Both the position numbers and the translations under genes were made by a program. From [Mycobacterium] crassicus (GTDB lineage: Bacteria; Actinomycetota; Actinomycetes; Mycobacteriales; Mycobacteriaceae), in contig NZ_CP084029.1 of assembly GCF_020181615.1 (NCBI RefSeq), positions 1,014,856 to 1,078,855 of the forward strand: DNA of 64,000 nt, written 5' to 3'. Of this stretch, positions 8,545 through 17,204 are shown in pieces (the stretch's first letter is position 1; each line of letters starts with the position of its first letter). The notes below the pieces were generated by a model that saw only the letters and a program-made list of their open reading frames with translations, was not told the DNA's origin and ran no database searches.

Positions 8545-10380
8545 ATGGCTCGTCGAACTCTCAGGATGGAAGACCCAGCGGCCCGTAAGGTGATGGGTCG
8601 CCACCGCCGGCGGGCGGTGGGGCTGACGGGTGTCGCCGGCGCGTTTGTGACGTTGGGGCTGGGGCAGCTGGCTTCTGCGCCCGACGCGCACGCCGACGAG
8701 TTCGACGTGCTCATCGACCAGGTCCTCAATTCGATGATGAGCTTTCTGGAGCTCGACTCGGTCAGCACGGTGTTGGGTTCGCAGACCGACACCGAGCTCG
8801 TCAGCTGGCTGGGCAGCCTTGATCCGGTTGGCGCCGCCAGCGCAGATGCGCAGGCGATGAGCCAGAACCTGTTGGTGAACCCCAGTTTTGAGACAGCCGA
8901 TCCGTCCGGGTCGGGCTACAGCGGGGTGACCATCCCGGGCTGGAACGAGACCGGCACCCCGACCGTGATCGCCTACGGCACCCCGATGGGTTATCCGTCG
9001 CCGGTGTCGACACCCATCCCGGCGTGGTCGAACTTTCCGCAGACCGCGCTGCCGGGCGCCGGTGACAACTTCGCCGGCGGCGGACCGGTGGGCACGTCGA
9101 GCATCAGTCAGACCGTCGACGTCACCGGCGCGGCGGGAACCCCGTATGCGCTCAGTGCGGATCTCGGCGGCCAGGGCTGGGACCCGTCCTCGGCCGGGGT
9201 GCAGGTCACCTTCTACGACGCCCACGGCGCCGTGGTGGGCACCGGGGCGCTCGCACCCGTCTCGGTATGGGATCGCCTGGGCTTCACCGGGCTTGAGGAC
9301 CGCTCCGTCACCGGGACCGTCCCCGAGGGCGCCGTCTCCGCGCAGGTGACCACGACCTTCACCGACAGGGACTGGGTCCTGGGCAATTACAACGGCGCCT
9401 ACGCCGACAACGAGTCGTTCACCGTCGGCGATCCCGGCCTTACCGCCGCGCCGCTGGCCGCACCCACGTCCGACGTCGACCCTCTGGACCACGTGTTCGT
9501 CATCTACATGGAGAACAAGGGTGCCGCCGACATCGTCGGCAGCCCCAACGCGCCGTACATGAACAACCTGATCAACACCTACGGCTATGACGACAACTAC
9601 TACGCGCTGGGCCACCCCAGCGACCCCAACTACTTCCGGATCCTGGGCGGATCGGACTTCGGCATCGACTACAACTCCGCTTTGAACTCCATCGACGCCC
9701 CGAACCTCATGCAGGAGATGGACCAGGCGGGCATCTCGTGGGCCGGCTACGCGCAGAGTATGCCGACGGCCGGAGACCTGACGGCATCGGGTGACTACTC
9801 ACCCGACGAACTGCCGTTCGCCCAATTCGGCTACGTCTACGGCAACACCCCTGACTACCTGCAGGAGCACCTGCTTCCGCTGACCCAGCTGTCCACCGAC
9901 CTCAAGGACCCGAGCACGTTCCCCGGATTCACCTGGATCGCCGCCAACGAGGACAACAACGGGGAAGGCCCGGTCAACACTCTCAGTGGCGTGCTCCAGT
10001 TCATCGCCACCCAGTTCGGAGACCATCAGTACAACGTCTCGGCCGCCGACCAGTTCGTCCAGCAGGAGGTCTCCACCATCGAGAGCTCGAAGACCTGGAC
10101 CGACCCGAACGAGCGGGATGCGATCATCATCGTCACGGACGAGGACAACAACAACCTCTCACTGGGCTTCGGTAACCAGGGCAACAACGTTCCGCTGATC
10201 GTCATCCCGAGCGCGGGCGCGGTGTCGGCGGGCGGGATGGAATCCGGCCACGTAACCACCGACGACTACTACAACGAGTACAGCGTGATGGCCACCATCG
10301 AGCAGGCCTTGGGTCTGGCCCCGCTCACCGCCAACGACACCTACGCGACGCCCTTGAACGCGTTCTGGAACGGGAAGTAA
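8545..10380 (+). CDS. Secreted phosphoesterase (PF04185-like) with PGRS-type leader and jelly-roll domain
   Basis: 611 residues in three parts. Residues 1-55 are an export leader (HRRRAVGLTGVAGAFVTLGL ... APDAHADEFD) closely like that of the PGRS protein at 17205-20156. Residues about 105-295 look like a galactose-binding/DUF642-type jelly roll (NLLVNPSFE, SISQTVDVTG). Residues about 310-611 match the phosphoesterase/acid phosphatase family of phospholipase C relatives (HVFVIYMENKGAADIVGSPNAPY; IIIVTDEDNNN; METxxGH-like GMESGH). Expected role: metal-dependent hydrolysis of phosphate esters or phospholipids outside the cell. Substrate unknown. Confidence 0.82.
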   Translation: MARRTLRMEDPAARKVMGRHRRRAVGLTGVAGAFVTLGLGQLASAPDAHADEFDVLIDQVLNSMMSFLELDSVSTVLGSQTDTELVSWLGSLDPVGAASADAQAMSQNLLVNPSFETADPSGSGYSGVTIPGWNETGTPTVIAYGTPMGYPSPVSTPIPAWSNFPQTALPGAGDNFAGGGPVGTSSISQTVDVTGAAGTPYALSADLGGQGWDPSSAGVQVTFYDAHGAVVGTGALAPVSVWDRLGFTGLEDRSVTGTVPEGAVSAQVTTTFTDRDWVLGNYNGAYADNESFTVGDPGLTAAPLAAPTSDVDPLDHVFVIYMENKGAADIVGSPNAPYMNNLINTYGYDDNYYALGHPSDPNYFRILGGSDFGIDYNSALNSIDAPNLMQEMDQAGISWAGYAQSMPTAGDLTASGDYSPDELPFAQFGYVYGNTPDYLQEHLLPLTQLSTDLKDPSTFPGFTWIAANEDNNGEGPVNTLSGVLQFIATQFGDHQYNVSAADQFVQQEVSTIESSKTWTDPNERDAIIIVTDEDNNNLSLGFGNQGNNVPLIVIPSAGAVSAGGMESGHVTTDDYYNEYSVMATIEQALGLAPLTANDTYATPLNAFWNGK

Positions 10381-10392
10381 TACAGACGCATC

Positions 10393-10468
10393 TGGTGCCC
10401 CCGGCAGGATTCGAACCTGCGACACCGGCTTTAGGAGAGCCGTGCTCTATCCCCTGAGCTACGGGGGC
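10393..10468 (-). tRNA. tRNA-Arg (anticodon CCT), CCA encoded
   Basis: On the minus strand the sequence folds into a cloverleaf: acceptor stem GCCCCCG pairing with CGGGGGC, D-arm GCTCAGGGGATAGAGC, anticodon stem CGGCT/AGCCG around loop CTCCTAA (anticodon CCT, reading AGG), T-arm with GGTTCGAATCC, discriminator A and an encoded CCA. It lies between the phosphoesterase and a TetR gene. The sequence just 5' of the gene is duplicated at 17.0 kb. Confidence 0.97.
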
Positions 10469-10519
10469 GGGGGACCAGTAGGAATAGGTGTTGAAAACTC
10501 TAGTGGATGCTTGCGGGCG
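10464..10519. repeat. tRNA-Arg 5'-flank repeat, copy 1
   Basis: 56 bp covering the first five bases of the tRNA and its upstream region. Aligned without gaps to 17002-17057 it matches at 46 of 56 positions by eye, including GTG(T/C)TGAAAACTC and AGTGGAT. Read on the minus strand it gives CTAGAGTTTTCAACACC, which could hold the tRNA -10 region (TAGAGT). Confidence 0.75.
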
Positions 10520-10568
10520 CCCGATTCTCGGTCGGGCGGGTGGGGCGGCCAACGGGTCTGAACCGAGG

Positions 10569-11156
10569 CTAGGTGACCGTCACCGATAGAACTGGCTTGT
10601 CGCTGTGCAGTGTGTCCCCTGCGGCGAGGTAGTCCCACATCTCATCGATCATCGGCTGCAGAAAAAGTTGCCCTAGCTGGCGCACCAACAGCCCGATCAC
10701 CTGCGTTGATTCCGGTCGTCGCGTGGAGGCGATCCTGTTGTTGCGGAGCTTGGAGATCTCGGTGCGCGTCAGGTCGACCAGTCGCTCGAGTAGCCGCCCC
10801 TGGCTCTGTGGGTCGAGGACGGTCCGCCGGATGTAGTTCACCACGGCCGGGTGCGTCTCGAGCATGTCGCGTACCGCTTCGTCCCGATTGGCAGCGATCT
10901 GCGCAGGCGTGCCCGTGGGGGAAGCTGTCTCGATCGCCAGCAGGAAATAGTCGACGACCAGTTGCTCCACTGCAGCGCGTAAACCGTCCTTGGTCTTGAA
11001 ATGGTGCTGCACCAAGCCGACGGTCACCCCCGCCTCGTCGGCGACGGTTCGCATCGAGACCCGATCTTCCCCGTATTCGGCGTAGAGGTCGAGCGCGGCG
11101 TTGCGGATGCGCGCTTTCGCCGTGAGGTCATTGCCCCTGGCGCGAGGATCGGTCAC
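10569..11156 (-). CDS. TetR-family regulator of the acyl-CoA cluster
   Basis: 195 residues from GTG 11156 (VTDPRARGNDLTAKARIRNA), chosen because GGGGTGGCTCC precedes it and longer versions cross the operator. N-terminal helix-turn-helix VSMRTVADEAGVTVGLVQHHF is a clear TetR reader; the C-terminal half is helical. It is divergent from the CoA-transferase/thiolase/ligase/crotonase/dehydrogenase operon with about 100 bp between starts, so it most likely represses that operon in the absence of an acyl-CoA or related ligand. Confidence 0.88.
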   Translation of the reverse strand: MTDPRARGNDLTAKARIRNAALDLYAEYGEDRVSMRTVADEAGVTVGLVQHHFKTKDGLRAAVEQLVVDYFLLAIETASPTGTPAQIAANRDEAVRDMLETHPAVVNYIRRTVLDPQSQGRLLERLVDLTRTEISKLRNNRIASTRRPESTQVIGLLVRQLGQLFLQPMIDEMWDYLAAGDTLHSDKPVLSVTVT

Positions 11157-11183
11157 GGAGCCACCCCTTCCATCAGCGGAATC

Positions 11184-11221
11184 ATACAATCTTGCAAACA
11201 GGCTGTACATATGTATTGTAT
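11184..11221. promoter_or_regulatory. Candidate TetR operator upstream of the acyl-CoA operon
   Basis: AT-rich divergent interval containing ATACAAT at 11184-11190 and its inverse ATTGTAT at 11215-11221, and a perfect 10-bp palindrome TACATATGTA at 11206-11215. Such sequences are unusual in this GC-rich context. Binding by the adjacent TetR protein is inferred. Confidence 0.5.
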
Positions 11222-11254
11222 CTAGTACGACGACATCGTCGAAAGGAGTTGCCG

Positions 11255-12106
11255 GTGGCACAGCTAGAACCTCTCCGGGGCATCCGCTTGGTTTCGCTGG
11301 CGATCAATCTGCCCGGCCCACTTGCAGCCGCGCGGCTGCGAGCATTGGGTGCCGCGGTGACCAAAATCGAGCCGCCCACCGGAGACCCGGTGCGGGCAGT
11401 GGCGCCGACGTGGTACGAGGAACTTGTCGCGGGGCAGCGCGTTCTGACGCTCGATCTGAAGAACGGCGATGACCGGGCCACGGCGGACAAGGAACTGGCG
11501 GGAGCGGACCTGCTGATCACCGCCATGCGTCCGTCGGCTCTGGCCGGCCTCGGACTCGACGATCTGGCCGCCGTGCATCCCCGGTTGTCGCATGTAGAGA
11601 TCGTTGGTCACGATGGCGCGGCCGCGGAGCAACCGGGCCATGATCTGACCTACCAGGCCGCATTCGGCACCTTGCAGCCGCCCACGATGCCCACGGTTCC
11701 CGTCGCCGACACCCTCGGCGCCGAACGTGCGGTGAGTGCGGCGCTGATCGCCCTGCGGATCGCGGCGATCTCGGGTAAAGGACACCACGAGCGGGTGGTT
11801 CTCGAACACGCCGCCGCCGACGCCGGCGCGGCCGTGCGGCACGGGCTGATGGGGCAGGGGGCTCCGCTGGGCGGCGCGCACCCGGGGTACGGCATCTACG
11901 CCAGCGCGGATGGCCATGTGGCCTTCGCCGCGCTCGAACCGCATTTCTGGTCGCGAGCGTGCGCGGGTCTCGGGGTCGAGGGGTCCCGCGAGGAGCTTGA
12001 ACAGGTCTTTCTCACCCGGTCGACCAGCGAGTGGGAGCGGCTTGCCCTGCGTCTGGACATTCCACTGACCGGGATTCGCAACCCACTACAAGGAGTAACG
12101 CGATGA
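11255..12106 (+). CDS. Class III (CaiB/BaiF) CoA-transferase, short form
   Basis: 283 residues from GTG 11255, preceded by GAAAGGAG. The start (PLRGIRLVSLAINLPGPLAAARL, LGAAVTKIEPP) and the GHDLTYQA segment with its catalytic Asp match the family of CoA-transferases and alpha-methylacyl-CoA racemases. At 283 residues it is well below the usual 380-400, so it lacks part of the C-terminal region; short racemase-like versions exist. It would move CoA between acyl groups or invert an alpha-methyl centre. First gene of a five-gene operon; its stop overlaps the next ATG (ATGA). Confidence 0.85.
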   Translation: MAQLEPLRGIRLVSLAINLPGPLAAARLRALGAAVTKIEPPTGDPVRAVAPTWYEELVAGQRVLTLDLKNGDDRATADKELAGADLLITAMRPSALAGLGLDDLAAVHPRLSHVEIVGHDGAAAEQPGHDLTYQAAFGTLQPPTMPTVPVADTLGAERAVSAALIALRIAAISGKGHHERVVLEHAAADAGAAVRHGLMGQGAPLGGAHPGYGIYASADGHVAFAALEPHFWSRACAGLGVEGSREELEQVFLTRSTSEWERLALRLDIPLTGIRNPLQGVTR

Positions 12107-13278
12107 GTGTTCGTGAAGCCGTGATCGTCGGCGCTGTGCGCACCCCGGTCGGTCGCCGCGGCGGCGCGCTGAGCAAGTGGCATCCGGTGGATCTGCTCGG
12201 CCAGACACTGCGTGAGCTCGTCGCACGGGCTGGAGTCGACCCGGCCACGATCGAGGACGTGATCACCGGGTGCGTCATTCAGCACGACCTGCAGTCCGCC
12301 AACCTCGGCAGGCACGCGGTGCTCGCCGCGGGCCTGCCCGAGTCGGTGCCCGCGGTGACCATCGATCGCCAATGCGGTTCCGGACAGCAGGCCGTGAGCT
12401 TCGCTGCCCAAGCGGTGGCAGCGGGTTCACACGACCTGGTGATCGCCTGCGGCGTGGAGTCGATGTCGCAGGTGCCGATGCCTGCCGCGTTCCTGCCCGG
12501 CGCACCGCTGGGTCCGCAGTACAGCCCCCGCGAACTCGAACGTTACGACGGTGGACTGATGGCGCAGGGCCCGTCCTCGGAGCTGATGAACAAGAAGTTC
12601 GATCTGAGCCGGGAAGCGTTGGACGCGTTCAGTACCCGCAGTCACCAGCGGGCGCATGCCGCGACGCAGGCGGGCAAGTTCCGCGACCAGTTGGTGCCGA
12701 TCACCGCCGACCCGGCCGACCCGAACGGTCCGGTGATCGACGCCGACGAAGGCATCCGCGAACACATCGATCCCGCCAAGATGGCGAGCCTGAAAGCGGT
12801 GTTCGGCGCGGACGGCCGTTCTACGGCGGGTAACTCGTCGCAGATCAGCGACGGCGCCGCCGCGCTGCTGATCGCCGACCGCGAATACGCCGAACGTAAC
12901 GGCCTCATCCCGCGGGCCCGGTTCCGCGCGCTGTCGGTGGCGGCGGCCGACCCGGTCATCCAGTTCACCGCGATCCTCGACGCCACCCGTAAAGCGTTTG
13001 AGCGCAGCGGACTCGGCGTCGACGACATCGATCGGTTCGAGGTCAACGAAGCCTTCGCCGGCGTGCCGCTGATGTTCCAGCAGGAGTTCGGCGTGCCCGA
13101 CGACAAACTCAACGTCAACGGCGGGTCGGTCGCGATCGGCCATCCCCTCGGGTCGACAGGCGCGCGAATGCTCATCGACCTGCTGTGCGAGCTCGAGCGC
13201 AGCAACACCTCGCTGGGCCTGCAGACCATCTGTGAAGCCACCGGCACCGCCAACACCACGATCATCGAACGCGTCTGA
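12103..13278 (+). CDS. Thiolase (acetyl-CoA acyltransferase)
   Basis: 391 residues with the complete thiolase set: nucleophilic Cys in RQCGSGQQA, NEAFA, GHPLGSTGARM with catalytic His, and a second Cys near the C-terminus. There the usual C-x-G-G-G is replaced by CEATGTANTTIIE, a variant of the degradative branch. It would cleave 3-ketoacyl-CoA with CoA, the last step of beta-oxidation. It overlaps the CoA-transferase by four bases and is followed eight bases later by the CoA ligase, so all are co-translated. Confidence 0.92.
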   Translation: MSVREAVIVGAVRTPVGRRGGALSKWHPVDLLGQTLRELVARAGVDPATIEDVITGCVIQHDLQSANLGRHAVLAAGLPESVPAVTIDRQCGSGQQAVSFAAQAVAAGSHDLVIACGVESMSQVPMPAAFLPGAPLGPQYSPRELERYDGGLMAQGPSSELMNKKFDLSREALDAFSTRSHQRAHAATQAGKFRDQLVPITADPADPNGPVIDADEGIREHIDPAKMASLKAVFGADGRSTAGNSSQISDGAAALLIADREYAERNGLIPRARFRALSVAAADPVIQFTAILDATRKAFERSGLGVDDIDRFEVNEAFAGVPLMFQQEFGVPDDKLNVNGGSVAIGHPLGSTGARMLIDLLCELERSNTSLGLQTICEATGTANTTIIERV

Positions 13279-13286
13279 AAGGCACC

Positions 13287-14957
13287 ATGAGCAACGAGAT
13301 CGTTATGGGGTTGGCGTCCACCCACGGCGACCATTACCAGCTCAACACCACGACCATCATCCGGCACGCGGTGCGCACCTATCCCGAGCAGGAGATCGTG
13401 TACCGCACCGCCGACGGCGGCTGGGACCGATACACCTATGCCGATGCCTACGCGCGAATCCAGCGCAGCGCCAACGCCTTGCGCTCGATCGGGGTGAGGC
13501 CGGGCAATGTTGTCGGCATCCTCGACTGGAACAGCAGACGCCATTTCGAGCTGTATTGGGCGATCCCCGGCGTGGCGGCGGTGATGCTGCAGATGAATCT
13601 GCGGCTGGCGCCCGAAGACCTGGCCTACGTCACCGGACACAGCGAGGCGTCGACGGTCCTGGTCGACGAATCGCTGCTTGCGGTAGCCGAGGCACTGGCG
13701 CCGCACACGTCGACGGTGAAGACCTGGGTCGTGATGAGCGACAAGCCGATGGCCGAGATCGCCACCACGCTCCCCAACGCCGTGCATTGGGAGGATCTGC
13801 TGGCCGCGGCCGATCCACAGATCGACTGGCCCGTCATCGACGAAACCTCCGCCTACAGCGCCTGTTACACCACCGGCACCACCGGCAGGCCCAAGGGCAT
13901 CTACTACTCGCACCGTGGCATCTACCTGCACACCCTCGCCGAGGTCGCCAGCTTGGCGATTAACAGCGACGACGCCGTCATGGTCATCACCCCGATGTTC
14001 CACGGCCAGAGTTGGGGCCTTCCCCATGCCGCCACCTACGGTGCCGCGAAAGTGGTGCTGCCGGGACGTTACGTCGCCGAGGACACCTCGGTGCTCGTGG
14101 ACGCGATGATCGCCGAGAATGTCACCGTCGCCAACGGCGCGCCTGCGATCTACCAGCCGATGATGAACTACATCAAGACCCTTGCCGCCGCCCCGGACCT
14201 CTCCCGGGCCCGGCTGATGTCGGGCGCCACCGAGCCGCCGCTGTCGCTGATGCGCGACTTTCACGACATCACCGGCGCCGACATCGTCCACGGCTACGGC
14301 GCCACCGAGACCACCCCGCTGGTGGCGTTGAACCGCGACGTGAAGCACTCGCTGCGTGACGTGCTCTCCGATGATCAGAAGTGGGATCTCAAGCGCAAGC
14401 AGGGTCTGCCTGCTAACGGTGTCGACATCCGCATCGTTGACGCAGACGGCAACGATCTGCCGCACGACGGAACGAGCCAGGGCGAGGTGTTGCTGCGCGG
14501 CCCGTGGATCATCGAGCGCTATCACAAGCTCGACGACGACGCAGACAAGTTCCTCGACGGCTACTGGCGTAGCGGCGATCTGGGCACCATCGACGCCAAC
14601 GGTTACCTCAAGATCACCGACCGGATCAAGGACGTGATCAAGTCCGGCGGCGAGTGGATCTCATCGATCGACATGGAGAACGCGCTCGTCAGTCACCCGA
14701 ACATCGTGGAGGCCGCGGTGATCGGTGTGGCCCACCCGAAGTGGCAAGAGCGCCCGGTCGCGCTCATCGTCACCGCCGACGGCGCCGAGATCGCACTCGA
14801 GGAAATCCACCGCGTGCTCGAAGACAAATTCGCCAAGTGGCAGCTCCCCGACACCGTGTTGTTCGCCGAGACGCTGCCCCGCACCAGCGTCGGCAAGCTC
14901 GACAAGAAGCTGATGCGCAGCACGTACGCCGACATCTACATCCCCGCGCCGCAGTGA
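13287..14957 (+). CDS. Acyl-CoA synthetase (FadD-type AMP-forming ligase)
   Basis: 556 residues. Adenylate-forming signatures are intact: P-loop-like YTTGTTGRPKG, HGYGATETTP, YWRSGDLGTID, and the hinge/lysine region DRIKDVIKSGGEWISS and RTSVGKLDKK. The KSGGEWISS form is shared with the ligase at 32345-34009 and is common in enzymes for medium-chain, aromatic or branched acids rather than long-chain ones. It would activate the carboxylic acid that enters this operon's beta-oxidation steps. Confidence 0.92.
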   Translation: MSNEIVMGLASTHGDHYQLNTTTIIRHAVRTYPEQEIVYRTADGGWDRYTYADAYARIQRSANALRSIGVRPGNVVGILDWNSRRHFELYWAIPGVAAVMLQMNLRLAPEDLAYVTGHSEASTVLVDESLLAVAEALAPHTSTVKTWVVMSDKPMAEIATTLPNAVHWEDLLAAADPQIDWPVIDETSAYSACYTTGTTGRPKGIYYSHRGIYLHTLAEVASLAINSDDAVMVITPMFHGQSWGLPHAATYGAAKVVLPGRYVAEDTSVLVDAMIAENVTVANGAPAIYQPMMNYIKTLAAAPDLSRARLMSGATEPPLSLMRDFHDITGADIVHGYGATETTPLVALNRDVKHSLRDVLSDDQKWDLKRKQGLPANGVDIRIVDADGNDLPHDGTSQGEVLLRGPWIIERYHKLDDDADKFLDGYWRSGDLGTIDANGYLKITDRIKDVIKSGGEWISSIDMENALVSHPNIVEAAVIGVAHPKWQERPVALIVTADGAEIALEEIHRVLEDKFAKWQLPDTVLFAETLPRTSVGKLDKKLMRSTYADIYIPAPQ

Positions 14958-15010
14958 CCGCGGCTATCCCGTTCACCACCAGGCTGAAAGCGGAAGAACA
15001 ATGACCACGA

Positions 15011-15784
15011 ATGTCGTGCGAACATCGCGTGACGGAGCGGTACTGGATTCTCGAACTGAACCGGCCCGCCACAAAGAACAGTCTGAACACGGCGCTGCTC
15101 AGCGCGTTGAACAGTGAGCTCGCGGCCGTGCGCAACGACGACACGGTGCGAGCCGTCGTGCTCACCGGTAGCGGCGGAATCTTTTGCGCGGGAGCCGATA
15201 TCGCCGATTTCGATGCAATTCGCGAGGAGGCGCTGCTCGGTGATCGGGCCAGCGTCGGCGGCAACATCTTCACCGACCTCGGCCGTTTCCCGAAGCCGGT
15301 CCTCGCGGCCGTCGAGGGCCTGGCGCTCGGCGGCGGCTGCGAGCTGGCCCTGGCCTGCGACATCGTCATCGCCGGTGAATCCGCGAAGTTCGCGGTACCG
15401 GAGGTCAAGCTGGGTGTGATCCCCGGCGGTGGCGGAACCCAGCGACTGGTGCAGGCCGCCGGTAAGTCCACGGCGATGGCACTGCTGCTCACCGGCGACG
15501 TCGTGTCCGCCCAGCGGGCCTGCGCTGCCGGCATCGTCGCCGAGACCGTCGCCGACGGCTCCGCCCTCGAGGTGGCCGTCGCCATGGCGAAGCGGATCGC
15601 GAAGAACTCGCCGCTGGCGGTGGCGCTGGCCAAGGACGCCGCCATCACCGCCTTGGAAACCTCACTCGCGCAGGGCCTTGAACACGAGAAGCGCAATTTC
15701 CACGTAGCCATCCATTCCGCCGACTGTCGTGAAGGTCAGGCAGCGTTCCTGGCCAAGCGTGCCCCCGAATTCACCGGAAAGTAG
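15011..15784 (+). CDS. Enoyl-CoA hydratase/isomerase, 5' end possibly frameshifted
   Basis: 257 residues of crotonase fold: LELNRPATKNSLN, FCAGADIADF, LALGGGCELALACD (oxyanion hole), AVPEVKLGVIPGGGGTQRL. The first catalytic Glu (VPE) is present; the second, normally in the AxEM segment, appears to be Ala (STAMALLL), so isomerase or altered chemistry is possible. ATG 15011 has no ribosome binding site. ATG 15001, in another frame, gives a typical crotonase N-terminus (TTNVVRTSRDGAV) but stops at 15117. A one-base shift near 15040 would join it to this frame. Fourth gene of the operon. Confidence 0.85.
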   Translation: MSCEHRVTERYWILELNRPATKNSLNTALLSALNSELAAVRNDDTVRAVVLTGSGGIFCAGADIADFDAIREEALLGDRASVGGNIFTDLGRFPKPVLAAVEGLALGGGCELALACDIVIAGESAKFAVPEVKLGVIPGGGGTQRLVQAAGKSTAMALLLTGDVVSAQRACAAGIVAETVADGSALEVAVAMAKRIAKNSPLAVALAKDAAITALETSLAQGLEHEKRNFHVAIHSADCREGQAAFLAKRAPEFTGK

Positions 15785-15792
15785 GACCGATC

Positions 15793-16953
15793 ATGAGTGA
15801 CCTGTTCCCCGATTACCGCTCCCCGTGGGAGACCGATGATCAGGCGCTGCTGCGCAAGCACGCTGCCGAATTCTTCCGCAAGGAAGCCACCCCGAACCAG
15901 GAACGCTGGGCCGCGCAACACGAGGTCGACCGCGAATTCTGGACCAAGGCCGGCGCCGCTGGGCTGCTGTGCCTTGACATCGCCGATGAATATGGCGGCG
16001 GCGGAGGAAATTTCGGGCACGAAGCGGTCGTGCAACAGGAACTCGCCTACGCCCACGACACCGCTTTCGGGTTCGCCGTGCACTCGACGATCGTTGCGCA
16101 CTATGTGGCGGCCTACGCCACCGAGGAGCAGAAGAAGCGCTGGCTACCGAGATGCGTCAGCGGTGAGAGCGTGCTCGCGATCGCGATGACCGAACCCGGA
16201 ACCGGCTCGGACCTACAGGCGGTGCGAACCACCGCGGTGCGCGAAGGCGACCACTACGTGATCAACGGCTCTAAGACGTTCATCTCCAATGCCTCGCACA
16301 GCGACCTGCTCGTCATCGTCGCGAAGACGGACCCGAGCCAGGGGGCCAAAGGCATTTCGCTGTTCGTCGCCGAGACTGAGAACCTCCCCGGGTTCGAGCG
16401 TGGGCGCGTGCTCCACAAGATCGGTCAGCACGGCCAGGACACACGCGAATTGTCCTTCACCGACATGCGGGTGCCCGCGGCGAACCTGCTCGGCGGCGTC
16501 GAGGGCCAAGGCTTTTACCAGCTGATGGGCCAGCTTCAGCGGGAACGGTTGATCCTCGGTGTCGGCGGCATCGCGGTCGCAGAGGCCGCGGTGGCCGAAA
16601 CGATCCGCTACGCCAAGGAACGGCAGGCCTTCGGCCGCCCGATCCTGAACTTCCAGAACACGAGATTCGTCCTCGCCGAATGCAAGACCGATGTGCTGGC
16701 GGGCAAGACGCTTATCGACCACTGCATCCAGCGCTACCTCGACGGCACTCTCGATGCGGCGACCGCGTCGATGGCCAAGCTGTGGGGCAGCGACAAGCAG
16801 TGCGAGATCGTCGATCGCTGCCTGCAGGTCTTCGGCGGCTACGGCTACATGATGGAGTACCCGATTGCGCAGATGTACGCAGCGTCCCGCGTCCAGAAGA
16901 TCTACGGCGGTACCAACGAGATCATGAAAGAACTGATCTCGCGCACCCTGTGA
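15793..16953 (+). CDS. Acyl-CoA dehydrogenase
   Basis: 386 residues, a normal length. FAD/acyl-CoA motifs are clear: AMTEPGTGSDL, a TFISNA segment binding FAD, RQAFGRPI, and IYGGTNEIMKELI, where the Glu is the usual catalytic base. It would introduce the alpha-beta double bond that the neighbouring crotonase hydrates, completing a ligase, dehydrogenase, hydratase, thiolase set. Last gene of the operon; transcription then meets a hairpin-rich interval and the convergent PGRS gene. Confidence 0.93.
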   Translation: MSDLFPDYRSPWETDDQALLRKHAAEFFRKEATPNQERWAAQHEVDREFWTKAGAAGLLCLDIADEYGGGGGNFGHEAVVQQELAYAHDTAFGFAVHSTIVAHYVAAYATEEQKKRWLPRCVSGESVLAIAMTEPGTGSDLQAVRTTAVREGDHYVINGSKTFISNASHSDLLVIVAKTDPSQGAKGISLFVAETENLPGFERGRVLHKIGQHGQDTRELSFTDMRVPAANLLGGVEGQGFYQLMGQLQRERLILGVGGIAVAEAAVAETIRYAKERQAFGRPILNFQNTRFVLAECKTDVLAGKTLIDHCIQRYLDGTLDAATASMAKLWGSDKQCEIVDRCLQVFGGYGYMMEYPIAQMYAASRVQKIYGGTNEIMKELISRTL

Positions 16954-16982
16954 CATCGCGGTACCAATGACCAGTAGGCGGT

Positions 16983-17038
16983 GAGTTTTCAACACGTCCC
17001 CGGGGCGGGGGACCTGTGTGAACAGGTGCTGAAAACTC
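16983..17038. terminator. Composite inverted repeat between convergent genes
   Basis: GAGTTTTCAACAC at 16983-16995 pairs with GTGCTGAAAACTC at 17026-17038 (12 of 13). Inside lie two further small stems: GTCCCC/GGGGAC (16996-17013) and CTGT/ACAG (17014-17025). It sits between the acyl-CoA dehydrogenase and the convergent PGRS gene, where a two-way terminator is expected. The right arm is part of the tRNA-flank repeat. Confidence 0.5.
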
Positions 17039-17057
17039 CAGTGGATCGCTGCGGCCG
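17002..17057. repeat. tRNA-Arg 5'-flank repeat, copy 2
   Basis: Ungapped match of 46 of 56 bases to 10464-10519 in the same orientation. No tRNA lies beside this copy. The two copies bracket exactly the TetR-acyl-CoA operon. Confidence 0.75.
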
Positions 17058-17204
17058 CGGTGTGCGCGGTGGCGCGCCGGAGGCGGGTCGGGGAGTGACT
17101 CGGCGTCTGCACGCCAGCTGTAGCAGCGATCGTAGATGCATTCGCCGGCAACGGCTTTGGTGTGTCGAGTCGTTCGCGTTGGACGGTGCCGCAGGCAGGC
17201 GGCC

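Noticed and set aside
10393..10468. Use of the tRNA 3' end as a classical integrase attachment site
   Set aside because: No copy of the tRNA 3' end or T-arm was seen elsewhere in the window and there is no integrase; only the 5' flank is duplicated.
12642..14525. A 627-codon minus-strand frame across the thiolase and ligase genes
   Set aside because: It is the complement of two clearly functional genes with intact active sites; its translation is His/Gly/Arg-rich without a recognisable fold.
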